Of a stretch of 56,472 nt of DNA, positions 18,127 to 27,508 are shown piece after piece. The position numbers and the translations under genes are program-made. Each line of letters begins with the position of its first letter. Position 1 is the stretch's first letter. The notes below the pieces were generated by a model. The model saw nothing but the letters and a program-made list of their open reading frames with translations, searched no databases and had not been told where the DNA came from. This DNA comes from GCA-2862585 sp049890295 (lineage in GTDB: Bacteria; Bacteroidota; Bacteroidia; Flavobacteriales; UBA7312): NCBI GenBank assembly GCA_049890295.1, contig JBMHBP010000024.1, positions 1 to 56,472 of the forward strand, in the 5' to 3' direction.

Positions 18127-19472
18127 TCGGAAATTAGCTGGGCTAAATCCTCTAAATCTAAGCCGTCAAAAGTACCTGAACTCATCATCAATAAATTAGA
18201 GTCTTTCCAGTCTAGTGAATTCAATAAGTTTTTTAAATCATTTGAGTCAGTAATTACCTTTAAGTCATTTCTGCCAAAACTTGTATAAACTTCATTTGGC
18301 TTAATTTCTTCAAGCTTTTTGTGTTGTATAGCTTTTTGGCTAATAAACACAATAGGAAGATCAGCCATATTCATACTGCCTTTGTACTCACGAAGAAAAG
18401 ATTTATTCAGACTAGAAAAGGTGTGTAATTCCATACAAGCTACCAATTGACGATTTGGGTATTGGTTCTTCATAGCTTCGGTTGTTGCCTTTAATTTTGA
18501 AGGAGAGTGAGCAAAATCTTTATACACAGCCATTGTTTTTGTTTTTTTGACAAGTTCTAAACGTTTAGCAGCACCATTAAATGATTGTATTGACTCATAA
18601 AATATAGTGTTATCAACGCCTAAAGATTGACAGATTAGTTGTGCGGCCTGAATATTTTGTAAATTATGAATCCCAAATATTTGCAAAGGAATACGATTAG
18701 AACCCTCTATCAAATATGTAATTCCATTTTCAATAATGTGATTGGGTGTGTCGTAAGGTGTTTTTTGACATCCTGAGGGTTCATTACTTAATTTTTGTAG
18801 GTATTCGTCATTAGCATAATAAAACAGTTTTTCAGAAATGTCATTTTTGAAAATCCTAAACTGATCGACATAATTTTCGAAGGTTGGAAATACATTAATG
18901 TGATCCCAAGCAATGCCACTTATTACTGCTAAATGTGGCTTATACCAGTGGAATTTTGGTCGTAAATCTATCGGTGAGGATAAATACTCATCACCTTCTA
19001 ATACGATAATAGATGCATCATCGGATAACTTTACCATTGTATCAAACCCATCTAATTGAGCACCAACCATAAAATCACAATTAATATTGGCATTTTTCAA
19101 AACATGAAGCACAATTGCAGTAATAGATGTTTTACCATGACTACCACCTATTACTACTCGTTTTTTGTTTTTACTCTGCTCATATATATATTCAGGATAG
19201 GAGTAAATAGGAATCCCTTTTTCTTGAGCTTTTAATAGTTCAGGGTTATCAATCCGTGCATGCATTCCTAAAATAATAGCATCTAAGTCATCATGTATTT
19301 TTTCCGTAAACCAACCAAGCTCTTTGGGTAATAAGCCGTAGGCCTGTAATCGACTTTTGGAAGGTTCAAAAATAGCATCGTCAGAACCACTCACTTCAAA
19401 CCCTTTATGATGTAATGCAAGTGCCATATTGTGCATGGCACTTCCTCCAATAGCAATCAAATGTACTTTCAT
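18123..19472 (-). CDS. mpl: UDP-N-acetylmuramate:L-alanyl-gamma-D-glutamyl-meso-DAP ligase Mpl
   Basis: Mpl reattaches recycled murein tripeptide to UDP-MurNAc in the cytoplasm. The 449-residue protein shows the Mur ligase N-terminal Rossmann domain (MKVHLIAIGGSAMHNMALAL), the ATP-binding motif GGSHGKTSITA near 108-118, LEGDEYLSS, SGIAWDHINVFPT, and the C-terminal domain motif DFAHSPSKL. The wording GGSAMHNMALAL and the HINVFPTFE motif favour Mpl over MurC, which begins HFIGIGG.GMS. It is the only cell-wall gene here and seems to be a single transcription unit. Confidence 0.85.
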   Translation of the reverse strand: MKVHLIAIGGSAMHNMALALHHKGFEVSGSDDAIFEPSKSRLQAYGLLPKELGWFTEKIHDDLDAIILGMHARIDNPELLKAQEKGIPIYSYPEYIYEQSKNKKRVVIGGSHGKTSITAIVLHVLKNANINCDFMVGAQLDGFDTMVKLSDDASIIVLEGDEYLSSPIDLRPKFHWYKPHLAVISGIAWDHINVFPTFENYVDQFRIFKNDISEKLFYYANDEYLQKLSNEPSGCQKTPYDTPNHIIENGITYLIEGSNRIPLQIFGIHNLQNIQAAQLICQSLGVDNTIFYESIQSFNGAAKRLELVKKTKTMAVYKDFAHSPSKLKATTEAMKNQYPNRQLVACMELHTFSSLNKSFLREYKGSMNMADLPIVFISQKAIQHKKLEEIKPNEVYTSFGRNDLKVITDSNDLKNLLNSLDWKDSNLLMMSSGTFDGLDLEDLAQLISD

Positions 19473-19545
19473 TGAGGACTAAATTTTAAACGTAAATTAT
19501 CTAAATTTAATAGTTTATCATGATTAAAAGATTAATTTTATCAAC

Positions 19546-20388
19546 ATGAACATGTATACAATTGATACGGGATATTTTAAGCTTGACGGTGGTGCAATGT
19601 TTGGGGTAGTGCCTAAAGTGCTTTGGAGTAAAACAAATCCCGCTGATAGTAATAATTTGTGTCCTTGGGCTATGCGATCGTTACTAATCGAAAACGATAA
19701 TCAGTTAATTTTAATTGATAATGGTATAGGCGATAAACAAGATGATAAATTTTTGAAACATTACTATTTACATGGTGATGAAACTTTAGAAAAATCACTA
19801 CATAAATATGGATTTTGCTCGGATGATATCACGGATGTATTTCTTACTCATCTTCATTTTGATCATTGTGGAGGAAGCGTAAAATGGAATAAGGATAAGA
19901 CAGGATTTGAAATGGCTTTCAGCAATGCTCAATATTGGAGCAACAAAGAACATTGGAAATGGGCTACTCAACCCAATAAAAGAGAAAAAGCCTCTTTTTT
20001 AAAAGAAAATATTTTACCCATAGAAGAGAGTGGCCATTTAAAATTTGTAGAAAAAGAAGGTGAATTGTTTAACAATTTCTCAACACTTTTTGTCAATGGC
20101 CATACGGAAGCTCAAATGATACCTCATATCAATTATAAAGGACATAAGTTAGTATTTGCTGCCGATCTTTTACCTAGTACAGGTCACATACCACTTCCCT
20201 ATGTTATGGGGTATGATACCAAACCTTTAGTAACACTGTCAGAAAAAGAAAAATTCTTGAATGAGGCGGCTGACAATGAATACATCATTTTCTTACAACA
20301 TGACAATTATAATGAGTGTTGTACTGTACATCGTACCGAAAAAGGTGTTAGATTAAAAGAGACTTTTAAACTTAACGAAATAGGCTGA
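19546..20388 (+). CDS. Metallo-beta-lactamase fold hydrolase
   Basis: The 280-residue soluble protein has the MBL metal motif HLHFDHCGG near residues 103-111, further ligands in NGHTEAQ and AADLLPS, and a terminal His in LQHDNYNECC. It resembles the AHL-lactonase/AttM-like or quinolinase-like MBL subgroup, but the substrate cannot be predicted. ATG codons at 19546 and 19552 are both possible. It is followed after about 35 bases by yqgE. Confidence 0.82.
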   Translation: MNMYTIDTGYFKLDGGAMFGVVPKVLWSKTNPADSNNLCPWAMRSLLIENDNQLILIDNGIGDKQDDKFLKHYYLHGDETLEKSLHKYGFCSDDITDVFLTHLHFDHCGGSVKWNKDKTGFEMAFSNAQYWSNKEHWKWATQPNKREKASFLKENILPIEESGHLKFVEKEGELFNNFSTLFVNGHTEAQMIPHINYKGHKLVFAADLLPSTGHIPLPYVMGYDTKPLVTLSEKEKFLNEAADNEYIIFLQHDNYNECCTVHRTEKGVRLKETFKLNEIG

Positions 20389-20422
20389 TATACCAATTGT
20401 ATGTTTTAATCGTTATTGATAT

Positions 20423-20980
20423 ATGAATCACAAACACCTAAAACGTGGTAAATTTTTACTTTCTGAGCCTAGCATGCAGGATAAAAACTTCAAACGCTCT
20501 GTACTTTTAATTACAGAACACAATGAGAATGAAAGTATTGGTTTTATTATCAACCGACCGACTAAATACAAAGTCTCAGAAATAATAGAAGGTTTTCCTC
20601 AATTCTCCTCGCCAATTTATGTAGGTGGTCCTGTTGAAACAAACACTTTACATTTTATTCATTCTTTAGGCGACAGAATAGAACAGTCAATTCCAATTTC
20701 TCATGGGCTGTATTGGAGTGGTAATTTTGAAACAGTAAAATCGTTAATAAAACAAAGGAAAGTAAATGAGTCAGAAATTAAGTTTTTTTTAGGTTACTCT
20801 GGTTGGAGTGCTGGGCAGTTAGAATATGAGCTACAAGAAAATGCCTGGATATTAACCAACACTAAATCTAATATTGCTTTAGAAAAAAGTGATAATAAAC
20901 TATGGCAAAAGCTAGTTAAAACTTTAGATAAGGACTACGCAATATGGCATAATATGCCAGATGACCCAGAACTAAATTAA
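20423..20980 (+). CDS. YqgE/AlgH family protein
   Basis: The 185-residue protein has the family pattern throughout: GKFLLSEPSMQDKNFKRSV at the N-terminus, GFIINRPT, YVGGPV near residue 73, and FFLGYSGWSAGQLEYEL near 118-134. AlgH/YqgE proteins are widespread and structurally known but have no firm biochemical function. The end overlaps by 9 bases the end of the convergent aminotransferase gene. Confidence 0.92.
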   Translation: MNHKHLKRGKFLLSEPSMQDKNFKRSVLLITEHNENESIGFIINRPTKYKVSEIIEGFPQFSSPIYVGGPVETNTLHFIHSLGDRIEQSIPISHGLYWSGNFETVKSLIKQRKVNESEIKFFLGYSGWSAGQLEYELQENAWILTNTKSNIALEKSDNKLWQKLVKTLDKDYAIWHNMPDDPELN

Positions 20981-21775
20981 GCTATTTAAAAATCGATTTA
21001 TTTCCACTGACTTTTTTGAGGAGTACTGTGAATGATTCTTTAGATGTTTGACCCATCTCAACCCTTTAAAATTAGTGAAAAAGATTTCATCAGCTTTTAT
21101 AAGATCACTTTCCACTAACGTTTTTTCGTGAATATTAAAACAATTCAGCAATAAGGCCCTCATAGTGCCATTAACAGCACCGTCTTGTATAGGGGGAGTT
21201 ATGATTTGATCATTTTTTACGATAAAAATATTTGAATTAGTTCCTTCAACTACATTTCTTGCTTGATTAAGTAAGATAAGTTCATCCAAGCCCCGATTTT
21301 TTTTCTCTAATGCGGCCATAACATAGGTCAAAGCACTTGAAGATTTTAAAGATGATAAAGGTTGTTGGGGCTTTATATACCCATCACAAATTGCTGTTTT
21401 AATCCCTCCAGTTAACTCAAAAATATTTGTTACAACAGGTTCAGCTTTGATTAAATACGAACAATCATTCGTTGTCGGCGTATACAAACCACCTTCATTT
21501 CTAAAAATGCTAATTCTTGCTAATCCTCCAAGCTTAACCTTATTTTTTTTGGCTAACACTTCAAGTTGTAGGAACAATTCATCAATAGAAATTTCTAATT
21601 TCAAATTAAGTTTTGAAAGTGCATATTGTATGCGGTTGTGATGATTGTTTTTGTTGAAAATTCGACAGTTGAACATTCGAACAGACTCAAAAAAACCATC
21701 ACCATACAAAAATGATCGATTAGTGATATTAATCGAAATGTTCTCACTGTAAGTACCGTTGTAATTGTGGAGCAT
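20972..21775 (-). CDS. Class IV PLP aminotransferase, likely aminodeoxychorismate lyase (PabC-like)
   Basis: Fold-type IV PLP enzymes include branched-chain and D-amino acid aminotransferases and 4-amino-4-deoxychorismate lyase. The 267-residue protein has FLYGDGFFESVRM at about 24-36, the putative PLP lysine in SSLKSSSALTY, and the cofactor-binding EGTNSNIF. The short length and GDGFFESVR fit PabC-like members of folate synthesis, but sequence alone does not separate the subgroups. It overlaps yqgE at the 3' end and is divergent from rsmE. Confidence 0.8.
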   Translation of the reverse strand: MLHNYNGTYSENISINITNRSFLYGDGFFESVRMFNCRIFNKNNHHNRIQYALSKLNLKLEISIDELFLQLEVLAKKNKVKLGGLARISIFRNEGGLYTPTTNDCSYLIKAEPVVTNIFELTGGIKTAICDGYIKPQQPLSSLKSSSALTYVMAALEKKNRGLDELILLNQARNVVEGTNSNIFIVKNDQIITPPIQDGAVNGTMRALLLNCFNIHEKTLVESDLIKADEIFFTNFKGLRWVKHLKNHSQYSSKKSVEINRFLNSLI

Positions 21776-21829
21776 TTGCTTATAATTAAAAGCAAATAAA
21801 ATAAATTTAACTTATAGAACTAGTTTTTT

Positions 21830-21837
21830 TATTTTTG
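21830..21837 (+). promoter_or_regulatory. TAnnTTTG -7 box for rsmE
   Basis: TATTTTTG is an exact consensus match ending 8 bases before the rsmE ATG, which implies a leader of only a few bases. No clear TTG was seen at the -33 distance. Confidence 0.45.
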
Positions 21838-21844
21838 AAAAACA

Positions 21845-22546
21845 ATGCAACTATTTTACACACCTGATATTTTGACTGACACACACATTTTAAATAGTGA
21901 TGAAAGTAAACATTGTATAAAGGTTCTAAGAAAAAAAGCCGGTGATAAAATTCAATTAGCAGATGGAAAAGGTAATTTTTATTCTGCGATAATAGTAGAT
22001 GGAAATCCAAAAAAATGCACTCTTAAAATTGAACACGTGGAGCAGCTTGATTGTGATATAAACTATAATTTACATTTAGCCGTAGCACCAACAAAAAATA
22101 ATGAGCGTTTTGAATGGTTTTTAGAGAAAGCCACTGAAATAGGAATTACTACTATTACACCAATCGTTTGCCAACGTTCTGAGAGGAAAGTTTTAAAGTT
22201 AGATCGAATGAAAAGTATCCTTGTAAATGCTATGAAGCAATCTAATAGAGCATATTTACCAAAACTAAATTCACTAATAACATTCGAAGATTTTATTTCT
22301 AAAAACTATTCAAAAAATAGTTTTATAGCTCATTGTGAAGGTGATAAAAAACCACATTTAAAAACAATTATGACAATAAATGAAGATATTACTATTTTGA
22401 TAGGCCCTGAAGGTGATTTTTCAAGTGAAGAAATAAAAAAAGCAGAACAACAAGGCTTTAACTCAATTTCGTTAGGAAATAGTAGACTTCGAACTGAAAC
22501 AGCCGCTATTGTGGCTTGTCATACCATTAATTTATTAAATCAATGA
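21845..22546 (+). CDS. rsmE: 16S rRNA m3U1498 methyltransferase RsmE
   Basis: RsmE methylates N3 of U1498 in 16S rRNA using SAM. The 233-residue protein shows the N-terminal PUA-like part (SKHCIKVLRKKAGDKIQLADGKG) and the SPOUT knot region with ATEIGITTITPIVCQRSER, IGPEGDFSSEEI and SLGNSRLRTETAA. Its stop overlaps the next start (ATGA). It leads a four-gene run ending at 25481. Confidence 0.94.
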   Translation: MQLFYTPDILTDTHILNSDESKHCIKVLRKKAGDKIQLADGKGNFYSAIIVDGNPKKCTLKIEHVEQLDCDINYNLHLAVAPTKNNERFEWFLEKATEIGITTITPIVCQRSERKVLKLDRMKSILVNAMKQSNRAYLPKLNSLITFEDFISKNYSKNSFIAHCEGDKKPHLKTIMTINEDITILIGPEGDFSSEEIKKAEQQGFNSISLGNSRLRTETAAIVACHTINLLNQ

Positions 22547-23196
22547 AAAAAGTCCTGTTATCAATGCTTGCCCTAAGTTTAATGAGTTTTTACTCGCCAA
22601 GCTATAAAATTGCTGTTTTAAAATATAATGGTGGAGGTGATTGGTATTCTAATCCAACTGCACTAAACAACTTAATAAACTTCTGTAATGAGAATCTCAA
22701 AACTAATATCGATAGTAAATATGAGGTTGTTGAAATTGGTAGTTCAGATTTATTTAATTATCCTTTTATTCATATGACAGGCCATGGGAACGTTGTTTTC
22801 TCTTCACAAGAGAGTGAAAATCTAAGGAATTATTTAATTGGCGGTGGCTTTCTTCATATTGATGACAATTATGGCATGGATAAATTTGTACGACCTGAAA
22901 TGAAAAAAGTTTTTCCTGAAAGTAATTTTGTAGAGTTACCCTTTAATCATCCCATTTATCATGCCAAATTTGATTTTGAAAATGGTTTACCCAAAATTCA
23001 CGAACACGATGGTAAACCATCGCAAGGGTTTGGTTTGTTTTATGAAGGACGAATGGTCTGTTTTTATTCTTACGAAAGTGATTTAGGCGATGGCTGGGAG
23101 GACGAAGAAGTGCACAACAACAGCACAAATACCCGATTGAATGCACTAAAAATGGGTGCAAATATTATCGACTTTGTGTTTTCTAATCAAAACTAA
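22543..23196 (+). CDS. DUF4159 family protein
   Basis: The 217-residue protein has a hydrophobic N-terminus (1-16; possibly a signal peptide), then KIAVLKYNGGGDWYSNPTAL, MTGHG near residue 78, GGGFLHIDDNYGMD near 103-116, and PFNHPIYH. These are the markers of DUF4159, a ThuA/glutamine-amidotransferase-like fold found widely in Bacteroidota. No enzymatic role is established. It is coupled to rsmE and followed 12 bases later by the AI-2E family gene. Confidence 0.85.
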   Translation: MKKVLLSMLALSLMSFYSPSYKIAVLKYNGGGDWYSNPTALNNLINFCNENLKTNIDSKYEVVEIGSSDLFNYPFIHMTGHGNVVFSSQESENLRNYLIGGGFLHIDDNYGMDKFVRPEMKKVFPESNFVELPFNHPIYHAKFDFENGLPKIHEHDGKPSQGFGLFYEGRMVCFYSYESDLGDGWEDEEVHNNSTNTRLNALKMGANIIDFVFSNQN

Positions 23197-23208
23197 TACA
23201 TTGGTCAA

Positions 23209-24291
23209 ATGAATTTTTCATTTAAAAACACAGTTACTTTCATATCTATTTTAATAGGTTTAATTTTAATATTTTATCTTAAAACAGTTGTTGCTTATAT
23301 AGTTGTTTCTGTCGTGTTAGCACTAATTGGAAGACCAATAATGCATTTTTTAGATAAAGCCAAAATCAAAGAAAGATCTTTACCTTCCATAGTAAAAAGC
23401 AGCCTCACGCTAGTAGTATTACTAACAATGTTTTTCGGCTTATTTTCCTTATTCACTCCTCTAGTGATCGATGAGATTAGAATAATATCCTCAATAGATT
23501 TTCAATCAGTATTAGTTGAGTTAGAAGAACCAATTAACGATCTGGAATTCTTTTTAAAAGAGAATTATTTACTAAATCAAAATTCCAGCCTCGATGAAGA
23601 ACTATCTTCACTTGTCGGTTTAACTGATGTCACTACTATTTTCAACTCAGCTATAGGTATTTTAGGTAATAGTTTAATTGCGATTTTCTCTATACTTTTT
23701 ATCACCTTTTTCATGTTAAAAGAAAAAAATCTTGTGACTAATTTTATTATAGCAATTACGCCAGCTAATAATGTAGTAAAGATTAAAGAAGCTTTAAAAA
23801 ACGTAAAACGTCTTTTAAGCCGTTATTTTATTGGAATTTTTTTACAGCTTACTACTATTACAATAATTGTAAGTATAGGTCTTAGTATATTAGGTATTCC
23901 AAATGCTATTTTGATTGGGTTGCTGGCTGGAATTATCAACGTAATTCCATACATAGGTCCATTAATTGGTGCTTTTATTGGTGTTTTTATTGGGATTTCA
24001 ACCAATTTAGATTTAGATTTTTACTCTCAAATGATACCACTAATATTAAAAATATGTATAGTATTTGGAGGCATGCAACTCATTGATAACTTCATACTTC
24101 AACCTATTATTTTTTCAAATTCTGTAAAAGCTCATCCACTTGAAATATTTTTAGTTGTTCTTTCTGCAGGTACAATATGGGGCATCTCAGGAATGGTTAT
24201 AGCTATTCCATTCTACACCTTTTTAAGAGTCATAGCTAAAGAGTTTCTTAATGAATTTAAATTGATTCAAGAATTGACTAAGAATATTTAA
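23209..24291 (+). CDS. AI-2E family transporter
   Basis: The 360-residue membrane protein has about seven or eight hydrophobic segments, with the family-typical LLSRYFIGIFLQ and GIPNAILIGLLAGIINVIPYIGPLIG-type stretch in the second half and a final block ending GTIWGISGMVIAIPFYTFLRV. Members include TqsA and several ion or signal exporters, so the substrate is open. The last base of its stop is the first of the next ATG. Confidence 0.9.
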   Translation: MNFSFKNTVTFISILIGLILIFYLKTVVAYIVVSVVLALIGRPIMHFLDKAKIKERSLPSIVKSSLTLVVLLTMFFGLFSLFTPLVIDEIRIISSIDFQSVLVELEEPINDLEFFLKENYLLNQNSSLDEELSSLVGLTDVTTIFNSAIGILGNSLIAIFSILFITFFMLKEKNLVTNFIIAITPANNVVKIKEALKNVKRLLSRYFIGIFLQLTTITIIVSIGLSILGIPNAILIGLLAGIINVIPYIGPLIGAFIGVFIGISTNLDLDFYSQMIPLILKICIVFGGMQLIDNFILQPIIFSNSVKAHPLEIFLVVLSAGTIWGISGMVIAIPFYTFLRVIAKEFLNEFKLIQELTKNI

Positions 24292-25481
24292 TGTCTGATA
24301 ATTCAAACAATAAGTATGAATTTATAACTGATGAATATTGGCAAACATTCATAAGGACAAACAAAAATAAATCTCTAGAAAATATTTTATTTTCTTTAGA
24401 TAAAAATACTCCAATTGATAAAGGAATATTAGCGGATCAATTTATTGGTAGAAAAATCATTAGAAAAAAGATTCCGTCTTGGCTAAATCAGCCAGGCGTC
24501 ATTTTTCCACCAAAAATAAATCTTGAACAATCCTCATCAGAACTGACTGCTCGATATAAATCATCTCTATTTGTTGGAGATTCATTTATTGACATAACTG
24601 GTGGGTTAGGAGTTGATGCCTATTTTATGGGGCAATCATTTGAGCAGGCTATTCACTGTGAGGTAAATCGAGATTTACACTTTATAACAAAATATAATTA
24701 CACCCTTTTTAATTCTAACGTCAAAACAATCTTATCTGATGGAGTACAGTATTTGAAAGAGAGTCATCAAAAGTTTGATTTAATTTATCTTGATCCATCT
24801 AGAAGAAATGAACAAAACAATAAATTAGTTCAAGTAGAAGATTATCAGCCAGATGTCTTATCGATTATTGATACATTATTTTCTAAAACTGAAAATATAT
24901 TACTCAAAACCTCTCCTCTTTTAGACATAAAGCAAGCAATTCGTCTAATTCCTAATATCAAGCAGTTGCATATCATATCAATCGATAATGAATGTAAAGA
25001 GCTATTATTTATATTAAATAAAAGCTACCAGACTAGAATAAGTATAAAATGTATAGATCTAAGTCAAGATGTTAGCTTTAATTTCAAACTTGAAGATGAA
25101 AATCAAGTTTGTAAATTTTCCTTGCCAATGAATTATTTATATGAGCCAAATGTTTCTATTCTAAAAGCTGGTGCTTTTAATAGTGTAGGCAATAAGCTAA
25201 ATATTAAAAAAATTCATCCTAATAGTCATCTCTACACCTCAAAAAATCGACTTAATTTTCCTGGAAGATCATTTAAAATTATTGAGGTAGTTAAGTTTGA
25301 TAAAAAGAAAATCATTCCTTTCTTAGAAAATAATAAAGCCAATATTACCAAAAGAAACTTTCCACTAACCGTCAGCCAGATCAGAAAAAAAACAGGTTTT
25401 AAAGAAGGTGGCGATGTTTATTTATTTGCAACGACGCTGATGAACAATAAACTGAGAATAATAATTTGTCAAAAAGTTTAA
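24291..25481 (+). CDS. SAM-dependent methyltransferase with THUMP-like C-terminal domain
   Basis: The 396-residue protein has a SAM-binding motif (DSFIDITGGLGVDAYFMG) around residues 97-114, an acidic loop (HCEVNRDL), and DLIYLDPSRR near 163-172 in the place of the DPPY motif of nucleic-acid N-methyltransferases. The C-terminal third ends with FPLTVSQIRKKTGFKEGGD, which matches the THUMP-like domain of a Bacteroidota family of presumed RNA methyltransferases. The target is unknown. It ends overlapping the convergent hutH by four bases. Confidence 0.82.
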   Translation: MSDNSNNKYEFITDEYWQTFIRTNKNKSLENILFSLDKNTPIDKGILADQFIGRKIIRKKIPSWLNQPGVIFPPKINLEQSSSELTARYKSSLFVGDSFIDITGGLGVDAYFMGQSFEQAIHCEVNRDLHFITKYNYTLFNSNVKTILSDGVQYLKESHQKFDLIYLDPSRRNEQNNKLVQVEDYQPDVLSIIDTLFSKTENILLKTSPLLDIKQAIRLIPNIKQLHIISIDNECKELLFILNKSYQTRISIKCIDLSQDVSFNFKLEDENQVCKFSLPMNYLYEPNVSILKAGAFNSVGNKLNIKKIHPNSHLYTSKNRLNFPGRSFKIIEVVKFDKKKIIPFLENNKANITKRNFPLTVSQIRKKTGFKEGGDVYLFATTLMNNKLRIIICQKV

Positions 25482-26971
25482 AAGAGTAAATCTTCTTCAA
25501 AGCTTAGCATGTCTATAAAAACCAACGATTTTTGTATGTAGGTATGTAAAACGTCATCTTTATCGAGCACGGGTACTTCTTTTCGATAAGCTTGTAAAAA
25601 GCTCTCAATAAAGTCGGAAGATTTTTCTTGTCTAAAAGAAATTGCTTGTGAGGCAGTCATTAATTCAATACTCATTACACGCTCAACATTTTCAAGTACG
25701 CGATATAGTTTTGTGGCCGCATTTGCACCCATGCTTACATGATCCTCTTGACCATTTGAAGAGACAATACTATCTACAGAGGCAGGTGTACATAGTTGCT
25801 TATTTTGACTAACTATACTGGCAGCAGTATATTGGGGAATCATAAAACCAGAGTGTAGGCCAGCTTTTGGAGTCAAATATACAGGCAATCCGCGTTGACC
25901 AGAAACTAATAGATACGTTCTTCGTTCAGAAATATTGGCAAGCTCTGACATAGCAATTGCCATAAAGTCCATACTTAATGCAAGGGGTTGTCCGTGGAAA
26001 TTGCCAGCAGAAATAACTTTATCTTCATTTGCAAATACATTTGGATTATCGGTTACAGAATTGACCTCTGTAATGATAGTATTACTAATGTATTTTAGTG
26101 CATCTTTAGATGCTCCATGAACCTGAGGAATGCATCTGAAAGAATAAGGATCTTGAACGTTTGTTTTAAAACGTTTGGTAATTTCACTATCGACTAAAAA
26201 CTCAAGAATATTTTCTGCTGTCTTGATTTGACCTTCATGAGGTCTTATCTTATGAACATCTGCATCGAATGGCTCAATTCTGCCATCAAAGGCTTCTAAA
26301 GAAATTGCACCAATTAAATCTGATAAATAAGAAATTTTATAAGCCTTAAGTAATGAATGTAAAGCATAAGCACTCATAAATTGAGTGCCATTTAACAGTG
26401 CTAAGCCTTCTTTAGATTTCAGGGTAATAGGGCCCCATCCAAACTTTTCTAACACATTACTTGAAGGTAGTTTTTCACCCTTGTAATACACTTCACCAAG
26501 ACCTAATAAAGGAAGAGATAAATGAGCAAGTGGAGCTAAGTCACCTGATGCACCCAAGGACCCTTGTTGATAAACTACAGGTAAAATATCATTATTGTAA
26601 AAATCAATTAATCGATTTACTGTTTCTAACTGAACTCCTGAAAACCCATACGATAAAGACTGAATCTTTAAAAATAACATTAGCTTAACAATATCTTGAG
26701 GAACTTCGTCACCAAGTCCGCAAGCATGTGAAAGAACTAAATTTACTTGTAACTCTTCAATATTTTTTGTTGAAACCGATTGATTACACAATGAACCAAA
26801 ACCTGTGTTTACACCATAAATTGGTTGAGCTCCAGAGGCTAATGAATCTAGGTAGTTACGTGAATTTTGGATTTTTTGAATAACATCATCAGATAGCTTT
26901 AAGGCTTCACGCTCTTGTGCAATCCTAAATAACTTTTGAATGGATAAATGTGTGTTATCAATAAATACCAT
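25478..26971 (-). CDS. hutH: Histidine ammonia-lyase HutH
   Basis: HutH deaminates histidine to urocanate, the first step of histidine degradation. The 497-residue protein has the MIO-forming Ala-Ser-Gly triad in GSLGASGDLAPL (about residues 141-143), YGVNTGFG near 52-59, and the substrate-binding FHGQPLALSMDF and QEDHVSMGA. The start is the ATG at 26971; a TTG two codons earlier also exists. It begins 6 bases after the aroK stop, so it probably shares the aroK and SDR transcript. The next enzymes of the pathway lie about 9 kb away; urocanase is not in the window. Confidence 0.95.
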   Translation of the reverse strand: MVFIDNTHLSIQKLFRIAQEREALKLSDDVIQKIQNSRNYLDSLASGAQPIYGVNTGFGSLCNQSVSTKNIEELQVNLVLSHACGLGDEVPQDIVKLMLFLKIQSLSYGFSGVQLETVNRLIDFYNNDILPVVYQQGSLGASGDLAPLAHLSLPLLGLGEVYYKGEKLPSSNVLEKFGWGPITLKSKEGLALLNGTQFMSAYALHSLLKAYKISYLSDLIGAISLEAFDGRIEPFDADVHKIRPHEGQIKTAENILEFLVDSEITKRFKTNVQDPYSFRCIPQVHGASKDALKYISNTIITEVNSVTDNPNVFANEDKVISAGNFHGQPLALSMDFMAIAMSELANISERRTYLLVSGQRGLPVYLTPKAGLHSGFMIPQYTAASIVSQNKQLCTPASVDSIVSSNGQEDHVSMGANAATKLYRVLENVERVMSIELMTASQAISFRQEKSSDFIESFLQAYRKEVPVLDKDDVLHTYIQKSLVFIDMLSFEEDLLF

Positions 26972-26977
26972 TTTCAA

Positions 26978-27481
26978 TTAGTCATCAAATGAAAGTTCTT
27001 GTAGTCTCGTTGCATTTAAGTTATAACCCGGTACTACTTTTTGTGCCTTGTGATAGTAAATCTCTCTTTCTCTTAGTGTTTTATAAATATAATCGAGTAA
27101 TTTCTCACCTTCTAATCCTGCAATTAAGGGCCTAAACTCTTCAGATTTTTGTAATCTTGGAATTAAAGCTTTAGGATGCATATTAATGTATATCGTTTTA
27201 CCATACTCATTCATCTGTTCCATATTGTCAAAAAAGCATGGTGTACCACCTCCTGTAGAAATAACTGTATTTTCAGAATCTATTATACGGTGTAAGTATA
27301 CGCGTTCTAATTTTCTAAAATAATCTTCACCGTCACTTTCAAAGATTTTTTTTATAGTTCTATCCTCTTCCTTTTGTATATACTGGTCAAGGTCAATGAA
27401 TTCATAATTGAGATTGTGAGCTAGTTTTTTGCCTAAGGTACTTTTTCCGCTACCCATGTAGCCAACTAAAAAAATGGTCAT
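26978..27481 (-). CDS. aroK: Shikimate kinase AroK
   Basis: Shikimate kinase phosphorylates shikimate at O3 in aromatic amino acid synthesis. The 167-residue protein has Walker A GYMGSGKST at 7-15, the substrate residues in FIDLDQYI (Asp 31-33 region), STGGGTPCF for the Gly-rich Walker B-like loop, and the lid arginine in EEFRPLI. Size and motifs are typical. It lies between an SDR gene and hutH on the same strand. Confidence 0.95.
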   Translation of the reverse strand: MTIFLVGYMGSGKSTLGKKLAHNLNYEFIDLDQYIQKEEDRTIKKIFESDGEDYFRKLERVYLHRIIDSENTVISTGGGTPCFFDNMEQMNEYGKTIYINMHPKALIPRLQKSEEFRPLIAGLEGEKLLDYIYKTLREREIYYHKAQKVVPGYNLNATRLQELSFDD

Positions 27482-27508
27482 AGTAAATTTTTGGTTTATC
27501 AGGTTAAA